A DNA stretch of 64,000 nt. Origin: Roseomonas sp. GC11. Its GTDB lineage: Bacteria > Pseudomonadota > Alphaproteobacteria > Acetobacterales > Acetobacteraceae. Shown here piece after piece: positions 39,686-48,317 of this stretch; within the stretch, counting starts at the first letter, position 1, and the number at the start of each line of letters is the position of its first letter. The notes beneath the pieces are model-generated. The model saw only the letters and a list, made by a program, of their open reading frames with translations. It was not told the origin of the DNA and did not search any database. The translations under genes were made by a program, and so were the position numbers. Where the stretch lies: positions 1 through 64,000 of the forward strand of contig NZ_JANFNY010000018.1 of the NCBI RefSeq assembly GCF_024437745.1. The letters are read 5' to 3'.

Positions 39686-41356
39686 ATGTCGCTCAAACTC
39701 CGCCTTGTCGCCTCCCTGCTGGCCATCCTGCTGGCCTTCGTCGGGCTGGGCGCCTTCGCCCTCAACCGCATCATGGTCATGCGCTCGGTGGCGCAGGAGA
39801 TCAATGAGAACTGGCTCCCCAGCATCAAGGAGCTCAGCGATCTCAGCGAGGCCGGCCTGACCCTGCGCGGCCATGTGCTGCGCCACATGCTGCAGACCAC
39901 GGAAGCGGACCACGCGGCGGTCGAACGGCAGATCGAGGAGACCAGGGCCGAAGCCATCAAGGTGATGAACGGTTACGGCTCGATGCTGTATAACGAGCAG
40001 GAGCGCGTCCTCTACAGCGCGGCGCAGCGCAGCCTGGACGCCTATCTGCGCCTCCTGCCGGAGACGGTCGCGCTCAGCCGCGCCAGGCAGGTGAGCGAGG
40101 CCATCCAGCGCGTCAATGGCCCCAATCGCCAGGCTTTCCGGGCCTATACCGATGCGCTGGAGCAGCTGATCCAGTTCAATGTCGATGGGTCGAAGCGGGC
40201 CGCGTCCCTCTCCGATGAAACCTCAAACACCGCCTTCTGGATGATCCTGGCCACCATCGGCCTGGGCATCGTGCTGGTCGCCGGGCTGAGCGTCAGCCTC
40301 GTCCGCGCCATCAGCCTGCCGGTGCGGCGCCTGACGGGGGCGATGGAGCGGATGACCCATGGCGACCTCGACGCCCGGGTGGAGGACAAGGAGCGCCCCG
40401 ACGAGATCGGCGCCATGGCCCGCGCGCTGGAGATCTTCCGCGACAAGGTGCGCGAGGGCGAGCGCATGGCCGCCGAGCAGGCCCGCGCCGACGAGGCCAC
40501 CAAGGCCCGCGCCCGCAAGGTGGACCAGCTGGTGGGCCAGTTCGGCCAGGAGGCGCAGAAGGCCCTGGACGCGCTGCGTGGCGCCTCGCAGCGCCTGGGC
40601 GAGACCTCCGGCGTGATGTCGGGCGAGGCGGAGAAGGCCCAGCGGCTGACCGGCACGCTCTCCGCCGCCACGGAAAACGCCTCCAGCAACGCGCAGACCG
40701 CCGCCGCCGCGACGGAGGAACTGAATTCCTCCATCGGCGAGATCACCCGGCAGGTCAGCCGCTCCGCCGAGGTGGCCCGCCGCGCCGTGACCGAGACGGA
40801 GCGCACCGACCGCACCGTGCGCGAACTGGCCGATACCGCCAACAAGATCGGCGATGTCGTCCGCCTGATCGCCGATATCGCCGGGCAGACCAACCTTCTC
40901 GCCCTCAACGCCACCATCGAGGCGGCCCGCGCCGGCGAGGCCGGCAAGGGCTTCGCCGTGGTGGCCTCCGAGGTGAAGAACCTCGCCAGCCAGACCGCCA
41001 AGGCCACGGAGGAAATCAGCCAGCAGGTCGCCGCCATCCAGGGCGCCACCGGCCATGCGGTGGAGGCCATCCGCAGCATCGCCGCGGTGGTGACGGAAAT
41101 CGACCAGACCTCTGCCGCCATCGCCGCCGCCGTCGAGGAACAGGGCGCGGCCACGCAGGAAATCGCCCGCAATGTCACCGGCACGGCCCAGGCGGCGGGC
41201 AGCCTCTCACGCGAGGTCGGGGTGGTGCGCAACGCGGCCGAGGTGAATGGCCGCTCCGCCGCCCAGGTGCGCGAAGCCTCCGGCGAGGTGGCCTCGACCA
41301 GCGAGACGCTCCGCAACCAGGTGGACCGCTTCCTGAAGGGAATCCAGGCAGCGTAA
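39686..41356 (+). CDS. Methyl-accepting chemotaxis protein (receptor 4)
   Basis: A 556-residue chemoreceptor. First helix [22 protein letters not shown] (about 4-25), a periplasmic four-helix-bundle-type domain ([35 protein letters not shown] resembles 4HB_MCP), second helix [27 protein letters not shown] ([23 protein letters not shown]), and a signalling domain with [33 protein letters not shown] precedes the ATG at 39686. Located alone between the kynureninase-like gene and a convergent CoA-transferase gene. Confidence 0.94.
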   Translation: MSLKLRLVASLLAILLAFVGLGAFALNRIMVMRSVAQEINENWLPSIKELSDLSEAGLTLRGHVLRHMLQTTEADHAAVERQIEETRAEAIKVMNGYGSMLYNEQERVLYSAAQRSLDAYLRLLPETVALSRARQVSEAIQRVNGPNRQAFRAYTDALEQLIQFNVDGSKRAASLSDETSNTAFWMILATIGLGIVLVAGLSVSLVRAISLPVRRLTGAMERMTHGDLDARVEDKERPDEIGAMARALEIFRDKVREGERMAAEQARADEATKARARKVDQLVGQFGQEAQKALDALRGASQRLGETSGVMSGEAEKAQRLTGTLSAATENASSNAQTAAAATEELNSSIGEITRQVSRSAEVARRAVTETERTDRTVRELADTANKIGDVVRLIADIAGQTNLLALNATIEAARAGEAGKGFAVVASEVKNLASQTAKATEEISQQVAAIQGATGHAVEAIRSIAAVVTEIDQTSAAIAAAVEEQGAATQEIARNVTGTAQAAGSLSREVGVVRNAAEVNGRSAAQVREASGEVASTSETLRNQVDRFLKGIQAA

Positions 41357-41364
41357 AAAGAAGC

Positions 41365-41484
41365 GTTCTTTTTTAGGAAAAAAGAACCAAAAAACTTTTT
41401 CCAGCCAGCGTCCCGCCTCAGGCCATAGGCGGGACGCCAAACTGAAAAAAGTCTTTTTGCTTCTTTTTCTTCAGAAAAAGAAGA
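41365..41484. terminator. Composite AT/GC element, copy H (full symmetric form)
   Basis: Alpha palindrome GTTCTTTTTT-AGG-AAAAAAGAAC, CCAAAAAACTTTTTCCAG, stem GCGTCCCGCCT...AGGCGGGACGC, then AAACTGAAAAAAGTCTTTTTG and the reversed beta palindrome. Nearly identical in layout to copy G four kilobases away. Between convergent receptor and CaiB-type genes. Confidence 0.82.
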
Positions 41485-41489
41485 TTCTT

Positions 41490-42752
41490 TTAAATCTTCT
41501 TTTCAATCAAAATCTTCTCCGCCTTCAGCGCCGCGATCTCCTCTTCCGAGAAACCATGCGCCGCCAGCACCTCATCGCCATGCTGGTTGAAGCTGGGCGG
41601 CGCGGCGCGGGTGCCGCCCGGGGTGCGGGAGAGCTTGATCGGCGTGCCCAGCGCGCGGAACGCGCCAAGCTGGGTGACCATCTCGCGATGCGCGGTGTGG
41701 GGCGCGGCCAGGGCCTCGTCCACATTCAGCACCGGCCCGGCGGGCAGGCCGGCGGCCAGCAGGCGGTCCGAGAGGTCGTGGCCATCCTCGCTGGAGAGGC
41801 GTTCCTCCAGGATGGCGGCCAGCGCATCGCGGTTCACCACGCGGTCGCCATTGGTGCGGAAGCGGGGGTCCTCCGGCAGCCCGTCCAGGCCAAGGAAGGC
41901 GCAGAACTTGCGGAAGGCCGGATCATTGCCGCAGGCCACGAAGATCTCGCAGGTGCGGGTGCGGAAGGAGGAATAGGGCGAGATATTCGGGTGCGGGTTG
42001 CCCGTGGCCTTGGGGCGGCGGTCGTTCAGCAGGTAGTTGGCGGCCTGGGGGTGCAGCAGGGCCATGCCGCAGTCATGCAGCGTCATGTCGAGATACTGGC
42101 CCTGGCCGGAGCGCGCGCGCTCCTGCAACGCCATCAGGATGCCGATGGCGGAATAGAGGCCGGTGGCGAGGTCGACGATGGGCGTGCCCATGCGGACGGG
42201 CGCCGTCTCCGGCGTGCCGTTGATGGACATCAGCCCGACCATGGCCTGGATGATGGCGTCATAGCCCGGCAGCCCGCCGCGCGGCCCGGTGGCGCCGAAG
42301 CCGGAGACGCGGCAATGCACCAGGCGCGGGAATTGCTGGCGCAGCACCTCCTGGTAGCCCAGGCCCCATTTCTCCATCGAGCCGGGCTTGAAGTTCTCCA
42401 CCAGCACATCGGCGCCCTCCAGCAGGCGCAGCAGCACGGCGCGGCCGGCGGGCTTGCTGAGGTCGAGGGCGATGGCCTTCTTGTTGCGGTTGACGCCGAT
42501 GAAGTAGCTGGCGGCATCGCCCTGGAAGGGCGGGCCCCATTCGCGCACCTCATCGCCCTGGGGCGGCTCGATCTTGATGACCTCCGCGCCGTGGTCGGAG
42601 AGGATCATGGTGCAGTAGGGGCCGCCGAGGACACGGGTGAGGTCGATCACCTTCAGCCCGGCCAGCGCCCCGGCCGAGCGGGCCAGCCCGGTTCCTTCCG
42701 CGACGGTTCCTTCCGCGAGGGGCGTCTCCGCGAGGGGCAGGGCATCAGTCAT
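41490..42752 (-). CDS. CaiB/BaiF-type (class III) CoA transferase
   Basis: A 420-residue acyl-CoA transferase. GLKVIDLTRVLGGPYCTMILSDHGAEVIKIEPPQGDEVR (about 32-70) is the family opening; ADVLVENFKPGSMEKWGL, the loop YDAIIQAMVGLMSINGTPETAPVRMGTPIVDLATGLYSA and DMTLHDCGMALL follow. The catalytic Asp should lie in the GTPIVDLATG segment. The N-terminus PLAETPLAEGTVAEG comes from three 15-bp repeats. It overlaps the next gene in the operon by four bases. Substrate unknown; homologues include formyl-, succinyl- and mesaconyl-CoA transferases. Confidence 0.9.
   Translation of the reverse strand: MTDALPLAETPLAEGTVAEGTGLARSAGALAGLKVIDLTRVLGGPYCTMILSDHGAEVIKIEPPQGDEVREWGPPFQGDAASYFIGVNRNKKAIALDLSKPAGRAVLLRLLEGADVLVENFKPGSMEKWGLGYQEVLRQQFPRLVHCRVSGFGATGPRGGLPGYDAIIQAMVGLMSINGTPETAPVRMGTPIVDLATGLYSAIGILMALQERARSGQGQYLDMTLHDCGMALLHPQAANYLLNDRRPKATGNPHPNISPYSSFRTRTCEIFVACGNDPAFRKFCAFLGLDGLPEDPRFRTNGDRVVNRDALAAILEERLSSEDGHDLSDRLLAAGLPAGPVLNVDEALAAPHTAHREMVTQLGAFRALGTPIKLSRTPGGTRAAPPSFNQHGDEVLAAHGFSEEEIAALKAEKILIEKKI
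42690..42734 (-). repeat. Three 15-bp tandem repeats in the CaiB-type N-terminus
   Basis: GGTTCCTTCCGCGAC (42690-42704), GGTTCCTTCCGCGAG (42705-42719) and GGGCGTCTCCGCGAG (42720-42734). In frame on the minus strand they encode LAE(T/G)-type pentapeptides before the conserved domain starts. Confidence 0.85.
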
Positions 42753-43510
42753 GCGGCATTTTCCTCCTGGTGGCGCCGCGCGAAGACGCGGGCGCAGAAT
42801 TCGGGATAGGTTTCCAGCATCTCGTCACAGACGGGGCCGCGCAGCAGGGCCAGTTCCTCCGGCGTCGGGTCCGGGGTGGTGGGCAGGCTGGCGGGTTCGT
42901 CATAGTCGAAGCCGGTGGCGGCGCGGAGGGAGGCGGCATCCTCCCCCGGATGGGCGCTGGCCAGGGTGAAGCGCGCCCGCGCCGGGTCGAACAGGAAGAG
43001 GCCCCGGCCCGTCAGCAGCGCCTGGGCCGTGCCGCGGCGGAAAACGCCGGGGGCGGAGAGGCCGGGGGCCGAGATATGGTCCACGCGCTCCACCAGCACG
43101 CGGGGCGAGTGCTCCTCGCGGAAGAGGATGGTGCGCGGCGTCATCATGTACATGAAGGCGCTGCCGAAGCTGCCGGGGAAGCGCACCCCCTGCCCCGGCC
43201 AGTCCCCGGTGCCGATCAGGTTGATATTGGCCTGCCCGTCGATCTGCCCGCCACCGAGGAAGAAGAGGTCGATCCGCCCCTGCCCCGTCAGGTCGAACAA
43301 TTCGCGCGAGCCCTCGGTGAAGGGGTTGCCGCTCGGCCGGTGCAGCAGGGAGAGGCGGAGGGGATGCCCCTGCTTGCGCAGCAGCCAGCAGGCGGCGGCG
43401 GGGATGGGCGATGCGGCGCCAACGGCGATATGCCGGGCCGGCGGGGCGGCGGGGTCCAGGATCAGCCGCGCCAGGGCGGCGGCCAGGCGTTCCTCGGGCT
43501 GGATGCTCAC
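42749..43510 (-). CDS. Class I CoA-transferase-like beta subunit
   Basis: A 253-residue protein of the GctB/IpdB-type beta family: VGAASPIPAAACWLLRK, then LFDLTGQGRIDLFFLGGGQIDGQANINLIGTG and LPGSFGSAFMYMMTPRTILF-like segments. The usual catalytic E-x-G motif expected in the early part is not obvious; LLHRPSGNPF occupies its place. This raises the possibility of a hydrolase-like (IpdAB-type) activity. The GTG start at 43510 overlaps the stop of the alpha gene; the stop overlaps the CaiB-type start. Confidence 0.8.
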   Translation of the reverse strand: MSIQPEERLAAALARLILDPAAPPARHIAVGAASPIPAAACWLLRKQGHPLRLSLLHRPSGNPFTEGSRELFDLTGQGRIDLFFLGGGQIDGQANINLIGTGDWPGQGVRFPGSFGSAFMYMMTPRTILFREEHSPRVLVERVDHISAPGLSAPGVFRRGTAQALLTGRGLFLFDPARARFTLASAHPGEDAASLRAATGFDYDEPASLPTTPDPTPEELALLRGPVCDEMLETYPEFCARVFARRHQEENAA

Positions 43511-44367
43511 AGCGCAACCTCCGCCAGCGGAGCAAGGGATGGAGCCGCGGCGCCCGTGACATGCTCGGCCAGCCAGGCGTCGAAGCCCTCCCGCGTGCGG
43601 GCGGCGCGGGCATAGGCGGCGACATAGGCGGCATCGGCGCCATATTCGTCGAGCAGGCCGATGGGGTGGGCCCCCCGCGCCGCCACCGCCACCGCCTCGA
43701 TATAGGTGGCGCTGATGGTGCCGGGGGCGAGGCGCTCATCCTCCAGCAGGTTGCCCTCCACGATGCGCTCGACGGTGACGAGGCTGCGGCGCGCGGCATG
43801 GGCCAGGGTGGCGCATTCCCGCCGCCGCCCGACCCAGACATTGCCCGCCCGGTCCGCCATCACGGCGTGGAAAAGGGCGACATCGGGCGAGAGGGCGGGC
43901 AGCAGGACGATGGGGTCCCCGCCGCCGGCGAAGGGGTTGTCGATCACGCGCCAGTCCGGCCGGTGGGCCAGGATGTCGCTGCCAATCAGCCCGCGCAGCG
44001 GCATGAAGGGCACGCCCTTCTCGGCGGCCTGGAGCATGGTGTGGATGGCCGGGCAGGTGGCATCGCGCATCACGATGCGGCCTTCCTTCAGCGCGGCGCT
44101 GAAGCGGGGGGCGAAGCCGGCCTCGCCCAGGCTGACGGCGCTGGTCTGGATCTCGGCGACGCAGCCGGCACCCACCAGGAGATCCGTGGCGAAGCCGGAG
44201 ACAGGCACGCCCAGCAGCCGCAGCCCCCGCGCCCCGCGGCGGATCAGCGCCTTGGCGAGGGCCAGGGAGGGCAGCGAATTGTCCGGCGGCAGGGCCACCA
44301 GGGCACCATCCGGGATGCTGGCGGCCAAGGCTTCGACGCTGTGCGCTTCCACGCCGTGTGCGGTCAT
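43507..44367 (-). CDS. Class I CoA-transferase-like alpha subunit
   Basis: A 286-residue alpha-subunit homologue (GctA/IpdA type), beginning at ATG 44367 (MTAHGVEAHSVEALAASIPDGALVALPPDNSLPSLALAKALIRRGARGLRLLGVP). The internal segments ALSPDVALFHAVMADRAGNVWVG and LAPGTISATYIEAVAVAARGAHP fit the family. First gene of a three-gene operon with the beta subunit and a CaiB-type transferase; all junctions overlap by four bases. Confidence 0.82.
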   Translation of the reverse strand: MTAHGVEAHSVEALAASIPDGALVALPPDNSLPSLALAKALIRRGARGLRLLGVPVSGFATDLLVGAGCVAEIQTSAVSLGEAGFAPRFSAALKEGRIVMRDATCPAIHTMLQAAEKGVPFMPLRGLIGSDILAHRPDWRVIDNPFAGGGDPIVLLPALSPDVALFHAVMADRAGNVWVGRRRECATLAHAARRSLVTVERIVEGNLLEDERLAPGTISATYIEAVAVAARGAHPIGLLDEYGADAAYVAAYARAARTREGFDAWLAEHVTGAAAPSLAPLAEVAL

Positions 44368-44437
44368 GCTCGTGTTCCTCCGGCGGTTACCATACCCCCT
44401 TCGGCGCGGCGGGGAAGCGGGATAGGCTGGACAGGCC

Positions 44438-45019
44438 ATGCCAGACCCCGCCCTCCTGAACGGCCCCCGCCTGCGGCTGCGCCCCTTCACCGGGGCGGAC
44501 CGCGATGCCTTCGCCGCCATGAACGCCGATGCGGCCGTGATGCGATACTTCCCCGCGCCGCTGGGCCGGGCGGAGTCGGATGCCTTCCTGGACCGCATCG
44601 CCGCGCATTTCGCCGCGCATGGCTATGGCTTCTGGGCGCTGGAGCGGCATGGCACGCCGGGGCTGGTCGGAATGTGCGGCCTGGCGCGCCTGCCCTGGGA
44701 GGTGATTCCCTGGCAGGACCCCGCCGACCCGCCGGTGGAAATCGGCTGGCGGATCGCACAGCCCTTCCAGCGCCAGGGCTATGCGGAGGAGGCGGCGCGC
44801 ATCGCGCTGGCGCATGGCTTCGGCCCGCTGGGCCAGAGCGAGATCGTGGCCTTCACCCTGGCGGAAAACCTCCCCTCCTGGAGCCTGATGGAGAAGCTGG
44901 GCATGCGGCGCGCGGGCGGCTTCGAGCATCCGCGCCTGCCGGAGGGCCACCGGATGCGGCGGCAGGTGCTGTATCGCCTGACGCGGCGCGACTGGATCGA
45001 GAGCCGCTTCGGCGAGTGA
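44438..45019 (+). CDS. RimJ/RimL-type GNAT acetyltransferase
   Basis: A 193-residue GNAT protein: LNGPRLRLRPFTGADRDAFAAMNAD (N-terminal), EIGWRIAQPFQRQGYAEEAARIALAHGF (acetyl-CoA loop QRQGYA) and LAENLPSWSLMEKLGM (motif B). Typical of ribosomal-protein or small-molecule acetyltransferases; substrate unknown. It is divergent from the CoA-transferase operon and 74 bp ahead of a membrane-protein gene. Confidence 0.88.
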   Translation: MPDPALLNGPRLRLRPFTGADRDAFAAMNADAAVMRYFPAPLGRAESDAFLDRIAAHFAAHGYGFWALERHGTPGLVGMCGLARLPWEVIPWQDPADPPVEIGWRIAQPFQRQGYAEEAARIALAHGFGPLGQSEIVAFTLAENLPSWSLMEKLGMRRAGGFEHPRLPEGHRMRRQVLYRLTRRDWIESRFGE

Positions 45020-45093
45020 TTTCTTTCCGGGGGCGGGGAGCCCTTGATCTGCCGCAAGGCAGCGTCCTGGCGTTTGCCCTACCCTTCCCCCTC

Positions 45094-45852
45094 ATGCTCG
45101 CGAATTGTCTGCATGATCTGGCGGCCCTCGGGCCGGGCGGCCTGGCCGCGCTGATGGGCGCCCTCTTCCTGGCCGGGCTGGCCGGCGGGGTGACGCATTG
45201 CGCCGGCATGTGCGCGCCCTTCGTGCTGGCCCAGGCGGCGGCCGGGGCGGAGCGCGGCATGGGCGGCCCCTTCCTCGCGCGCCTCGCCGGGGCGGCGCTG
45301 CTGCCCTACCACGCCGGGCGGATGCTGGGTTACGCCATGCTGGGCGGGCTGGCCGGCGGCATCGCCGGGCTGGTGGAGGGGCAGCTGGGCTGGCCGCGCC
45401 TGCTGCTGGCCGGGCTGCTGGCCCTGGCCGCGCTGCTGATGCTGGGGCAGGCCTCGGCGCGGCTGGCCGTCTCGCTGCGCTGGCCGGGCTGGCTGCCGCA
45501 TCCGCGCCTGCCGGCGGTGGCGGCGCGGCGCGTCTCCGCCCTGCTGGCGGCGCCGGGAGGGTGGCGCGGGGTCGGGCTCGGGCTGATGCTCAGCGCCCTG
45601 CCCTGCGGGCTGCTCTATGGCGCGCTGGCAGGGGCCGCGGCCTCGGGCAGCGTGCTGGCCGGGATGCTCGCCATGGCGGCCTTCTGCCTCGGCACCGTGC
45701 CGGCGCTGGTGGCGGTGGCGATGGTCGGGCGCTTCTTCGGGCGGCGGGCCGGGCCGCAGTTGCGGCTGGCCAGCGCGGCGCTCTTCGCCCTCAATGCCAT
45801 CATGCTCGCGGCCCTCGCCTGGAGGCTCATCACCCAGGCGCCGCTCGCTTGA
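45094..45852 (+). CDS. TauE/SafE- or DsbD-like membrane protein
   Basis: A 252-residue integral membrane protein with about six hydrophobic segments. GALFLAGLAGGVTHCAGMCAPFVL carries the HCxGMC motif found in the DsbD_2/SafE-like family linked to copper or cytochrome oxidase maturation; ALPCGLLYGAL is a second conserved Cys-containing segment. Could act in electron or metal transfer across the membrane. The ATG at 45094 (MLANCLHDLAALG) is chosen. Confidence 0.82.
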   Translation: MLANCLHDLAALGPGGLAALMGALFLAGLAGGVTHCAGMCAPFVLAQAAAGAERGMGGPFLARLAGAALLPYHAGRMLGYAMLGGLAGGIAGLVEGQLGWPRLLLAGLLALAALLMLGQASARLAVSLRWPGWLPHPRLPAVAARRVSALLAAPGGWRGVGLGLMLSALPCGLLYGALAGAAASGSVLAGMLAMAAFCLGTVPALVAVAMVGRFFGRRAGPQLRLASAALFALNAIMLAALAWRLITQAPLA

Positions 45853-45867
45853 GGGAAAATCAGGAAA

Positions 45868-45909
45868 AGGGTTCTTTTTTGAAAAAAAGAACCAAAAAAC
45901 TTTTCTCAG
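45868..45909. terminator. Composite element, copy I (alpha arm only)
   Basis: GGGTTCTTTTTT-G-AAAAAAAGAACC, then AAAAAACTTTTCTCAG, without a GC stem or beta arm. It lies between two genes of the same direction and follows the membrane-protein stop by about 15 bp. Confidence 0.65.
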
Positions 45910-45992
45910 GGGCGGGGTGAGGCGCGGGGCGCTTCATCTTTCTTCAGCCCAGGCCGCCATGCTGCCGCCCGCAAGCACCGGGAGGCACGGGC

Positions 45993-47669
45993 GTGGCCCT
46001 GCTGGTGTCGGGGGATGTGCCCTCGACCATCTACGAAAACAACCGAGACGGGGACTGGGAAGCCCGGCTGACCCTCACAGGGGTAAGCGGCGTCACCGCC
46101 GTCAGGCTCACCGGCACCAACGCCAACCTGTTCAACGCCACGCTCGACCCCACCACCGGCCAGGTGGTCATCGTGCCCGCCATGCGCTTCGACCACGAGG
46201 CCTATGGCAACGCCGCCACCGTCGTGAACTTCACCTTTGGCCTCTCCGTGCAGGCCAATGGCAGCTGGATCAGCGGCAGCGACACCTACACCGTCACCAT
46301 GCTCGACGTGAACGACGCGCCGCCCAGCACGCTGCGCTTCACCGCGGGCGGCTCAGTGCTGGAGGATGATCTCGGCGGCGTCATCGGCACCCTCCAGGGC
46401 GGCGACAATGACAGCCCCAAATCCTCCCTGACCTTCCGCGTGCTCTGGCCGGACGAAGCCTTCTTCGAAATCATCAACGGCAACGTCCTGAAGCTGCGCG
46501 ACGGCGTGGACCTGATGCGCGAGGGCGGCACCACCCGCCAGGTGATGATCGAAGTCTCCGACGGCAAGAACGAGGCGAATTTCGCCCTCGACGTGGTGGT
46601 GCTGAACACCGGCGACACCGACACCACCCCCGCCCCGCCCGCCATCGTGGTCTCGCCACCGGAATCCCCGCCGGAATCGCCGCCCGTCTCGCCGCCCGTC
46701 TCACCACCGGTGTCTCCACCGGAATCGCCCCCCGTCTCGCCGCCCGTCTCGCCACCTGAGTCCCCACCCGAGTCCCATCTGGAATCGCCGCCTCCGCCCT
46801 CGCCCCCCGAGACGCCCCCCACACCCGAGCACCACGAGGCCACCCATCTGGTGGCCGAGGCGGGCACGGCGCTGACCGGCAGCCTCGCCCTGCACTGGCA
46901 GGCCGAGCACAGCAGCGCCTGGGGCGATGCGGCCCCCGGCACGGCCCTCAGCAGCGGCACGCTGCTCTGGCTCTCCGTGGCGGACCAGCAGGGGCTGGCC
47001 AGCGGCAAGCTCACCCTGCCCGGCCTCTCCGGCGCGGAGGAAATGCTGCGGCTCGAAGTGCCCTCGCCCGACGGCTCGGGCGGCACCATGCTGCTGCTCG
47101 CCTGGGCCAGCGGGCAGGAGGAGGCGCTGGACCTCACCGGCGCCCTGCGCGGCCTGCTCGGCGACCTCAAGGTGCAGGCCGCCCTGGGCCAGCGCGACAA
47201 CGGGTTGCTGCTGGCCAGCCTGCAGCATCTGGTGGGGCCGGGGGATGACAGCCTGCCGGTGGAGTTCCATGTGGAAGGCCCCCTCACCGCGCCCGACCCC
47301 GGCATGACCGCGCCCGGCGGCAGCGCCGTGACCCAGTTCATCACCCTGGCCTTCAACACCCTGCTCGACCGCGCCCCGGATTCGGGCGACCTCGCGCGCT
47401 GGAACAGCGCCCTCGCCACTGGCACGCTCGATGCCCGCTCCCTGGTGCAGGCCCTGCTCGGCAGCGCGGAATACCAGTCCGTCCATGCCGGGGAGAGCGA
47501 CGAGGCCTTCCTCTCCGCCCTCTACCGCAGCGCCCATGCGGAGGAGATCGACCCCACCCTGCTCAGCCAGTGGGTGGAGCTGCTCTCCAGCCAGGCGGTG
47601 GACAAGGCGGATGCGGTGCTGGTGCTCGGCCTCGCCCATCATGGTGACGACGCCCTGCCAGGACGCTGA
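45993..47669 (+). CDS. Cadherin-like and DUF4214 domain surface protein
   Basis: A 558-residue protein starting at GTG with GGGAGG upstream. Residues about 1-210 are two cadherin/Ig-like repeats (VTMLDVNDAPPSTLRF is a typical junction). Residues about 220-275 are a low-complexity linker of SPPE/SPPV repeats. The last 110 residues (TQFITLAFNTLLDRAPDSGDLARWNSALATGTLDARSLVQALLGSAEYQ) are a DUF4214 domain, found on large secreted or surface proteins. No signal peptide; type I secretion is likely, but no transporter is adjacent. Role: adhesion or matrix, inferred. Confidence 0.8.
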   Translation: MALLVSGDVPSTIYENNRDGDWEARLTLTGVSGVTAVRLTGTNANLFNATLDPTTGQVVIVPAMRFDHEAYGNAATVVNFTFGLSVQANGSWISGSDTYTVTMLDVNDAPPSTLRFTAGGSVLEDDLGGVIGTLQGGDNDSPKSSLTFRVLWPDEAFFEIINGNVLKLRDGVDLMREGGTTRQVMIEVSDGKNEANFALDVVVLNTGDTDTTPAPPAIVVSPPESPPESPPVSPPVSPPVSPPESPPVSPPVSPPESPPESHLESPPPPSPPETPPTPEHHEATHLVAEAGTALTGSLALHWQAEHSSAWGDAAPGTALSSGTLLWLSVADQQGLASGKLTLPGLSGAEEMLRLEVPSPDGSGGTMLLLAWASGQEEALDLTGALRGLLGDLKVQAALGQRDNGLLLASLQHLVGPGDDSLPVEFHVEGPLTAPDPGMTAPGGSAVTQFITLAFNTLLDRAPDSGDLARWNSALATGTLDARSLVQALLGSAEYQSVHAGESDEAFLSALYRSAHAEEIDPTLLSQWVELLSSQAVDKADAVLVLGLAHHGDDALPGR

Positions 47670-47743
47670 GGGCGCGGCGCGGGCCGGGGGATCGGCCGGG
47701 GGGCGGCGAACAGGACGAGGCACGCTGCAACACGGTATTACTT

Positions 47744-47762
47744 GCGAGTGATTCTCATATGC
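47744..47762. promoter_or_regulatory. Candidate Fur-type operator
   Basis: GCGAGTGATTCTCATATGC lies about 33 bp before a start codon. Its core TGATTCTCA matches the centre of Fur-box variants, while the outer bases are poorly conserved. Expected to confer iron-repressed expression on the downstream gene if real. Confidence 0.4.
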
Positions 47763-47794
47763 GGCAGCCTGGAGAGCCTACAGGGAGAATCACC

Positions 47795-48226
47795 ATGGCA
47801 ACGCATGGCCTGCCGACCTGGCCCTGGACCGACGCCTGCGCCGAGTCCCTGGCCCCGCCCGAGGCGCTGCTGCTGGAGGGGATGCGCCGCTGGGCCTGCG
47901 CCATGCGGGGCGGGCGGCCGGCGCTGGCTGCCGCGCGGCTGCCCTTCATCGCCGAGGATGTGGCGGAGGCCGCGCCGGCGCTGGAGGCCGTGCTGCGGCT
48001 CGGGGCTTTCCGCATCGCCTGCCCCACCGCGCCGCGGCTGACGGGGGAGGAGCCGGCCCTGCTGCTGGCCTTCGCCCTGGCGCAGCGCGGGCCGAAGCGC
48101 GAGGCGCTGGCGGCTTTCCTGCGGCTGATGCCGCCCGGCGCGGCCTATGCCGCCATGGGGCCGGCGGTGGCGCTCGGTCTGTCTTTCCGCAAGGCCGGCC
48201 TGCTGCTGGCCAACCCGCTGCGCTAA
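47795..48226 (+). CDS. Hypothetical protein behind the candidate Fur box
   Basis: A 143-residue, Ala/Leu/Arg-rich, probably helical cytoplasmic protein (MATHGLPTWPWTDACAESL...GLLLANPLR). No recognised domain; the two N-terminal Trp-rich residues and two Cys residues are not arranged as a known site. The ATG at 47795 has AGGGAGAA as ribosome site. A candidate iron-responsive operator and convergence with the heme operon hint at an iron or heme link, but that is inference only. Confidence 0.6.
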   Translation: MATHGLPTWPWTDACAESLAPPEALLLEGMRRWACAMRGGRPALAAARLPFIAEDVAEAAPALEAVLRLGAFRIACPTAPRLTGEEPALLLAFALAQRGPKREALAAFLRLMPPGAAYAAMGPAVALGLSFRKAGLLLANPLR

Positions 48227-48244
48227 CGCCCCTGATGGCGGGGC

Positions 48245-48298
48245 CTGGGGGGACCCTGTCCCCCCAGCGGGAGGGTCCGGGAGGGCGGCGCCCTCCCG
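48245..48298. terminator. GC-rich element, copy 3 (half form)
   Basis: Hairpins CTGGGGGGACC...GTCCCCCCAG (48245-48267) and CGGGAGGGC-ggc-GCCCTCCCG (about 48278-48298), related to half of the cloverleaf element. Located between the convergent hypothetical gene and hemY. Confidence 0.65.
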
Positions 48299-48317
48299 AT
48301 TCTTCACTCCCAGGGCT

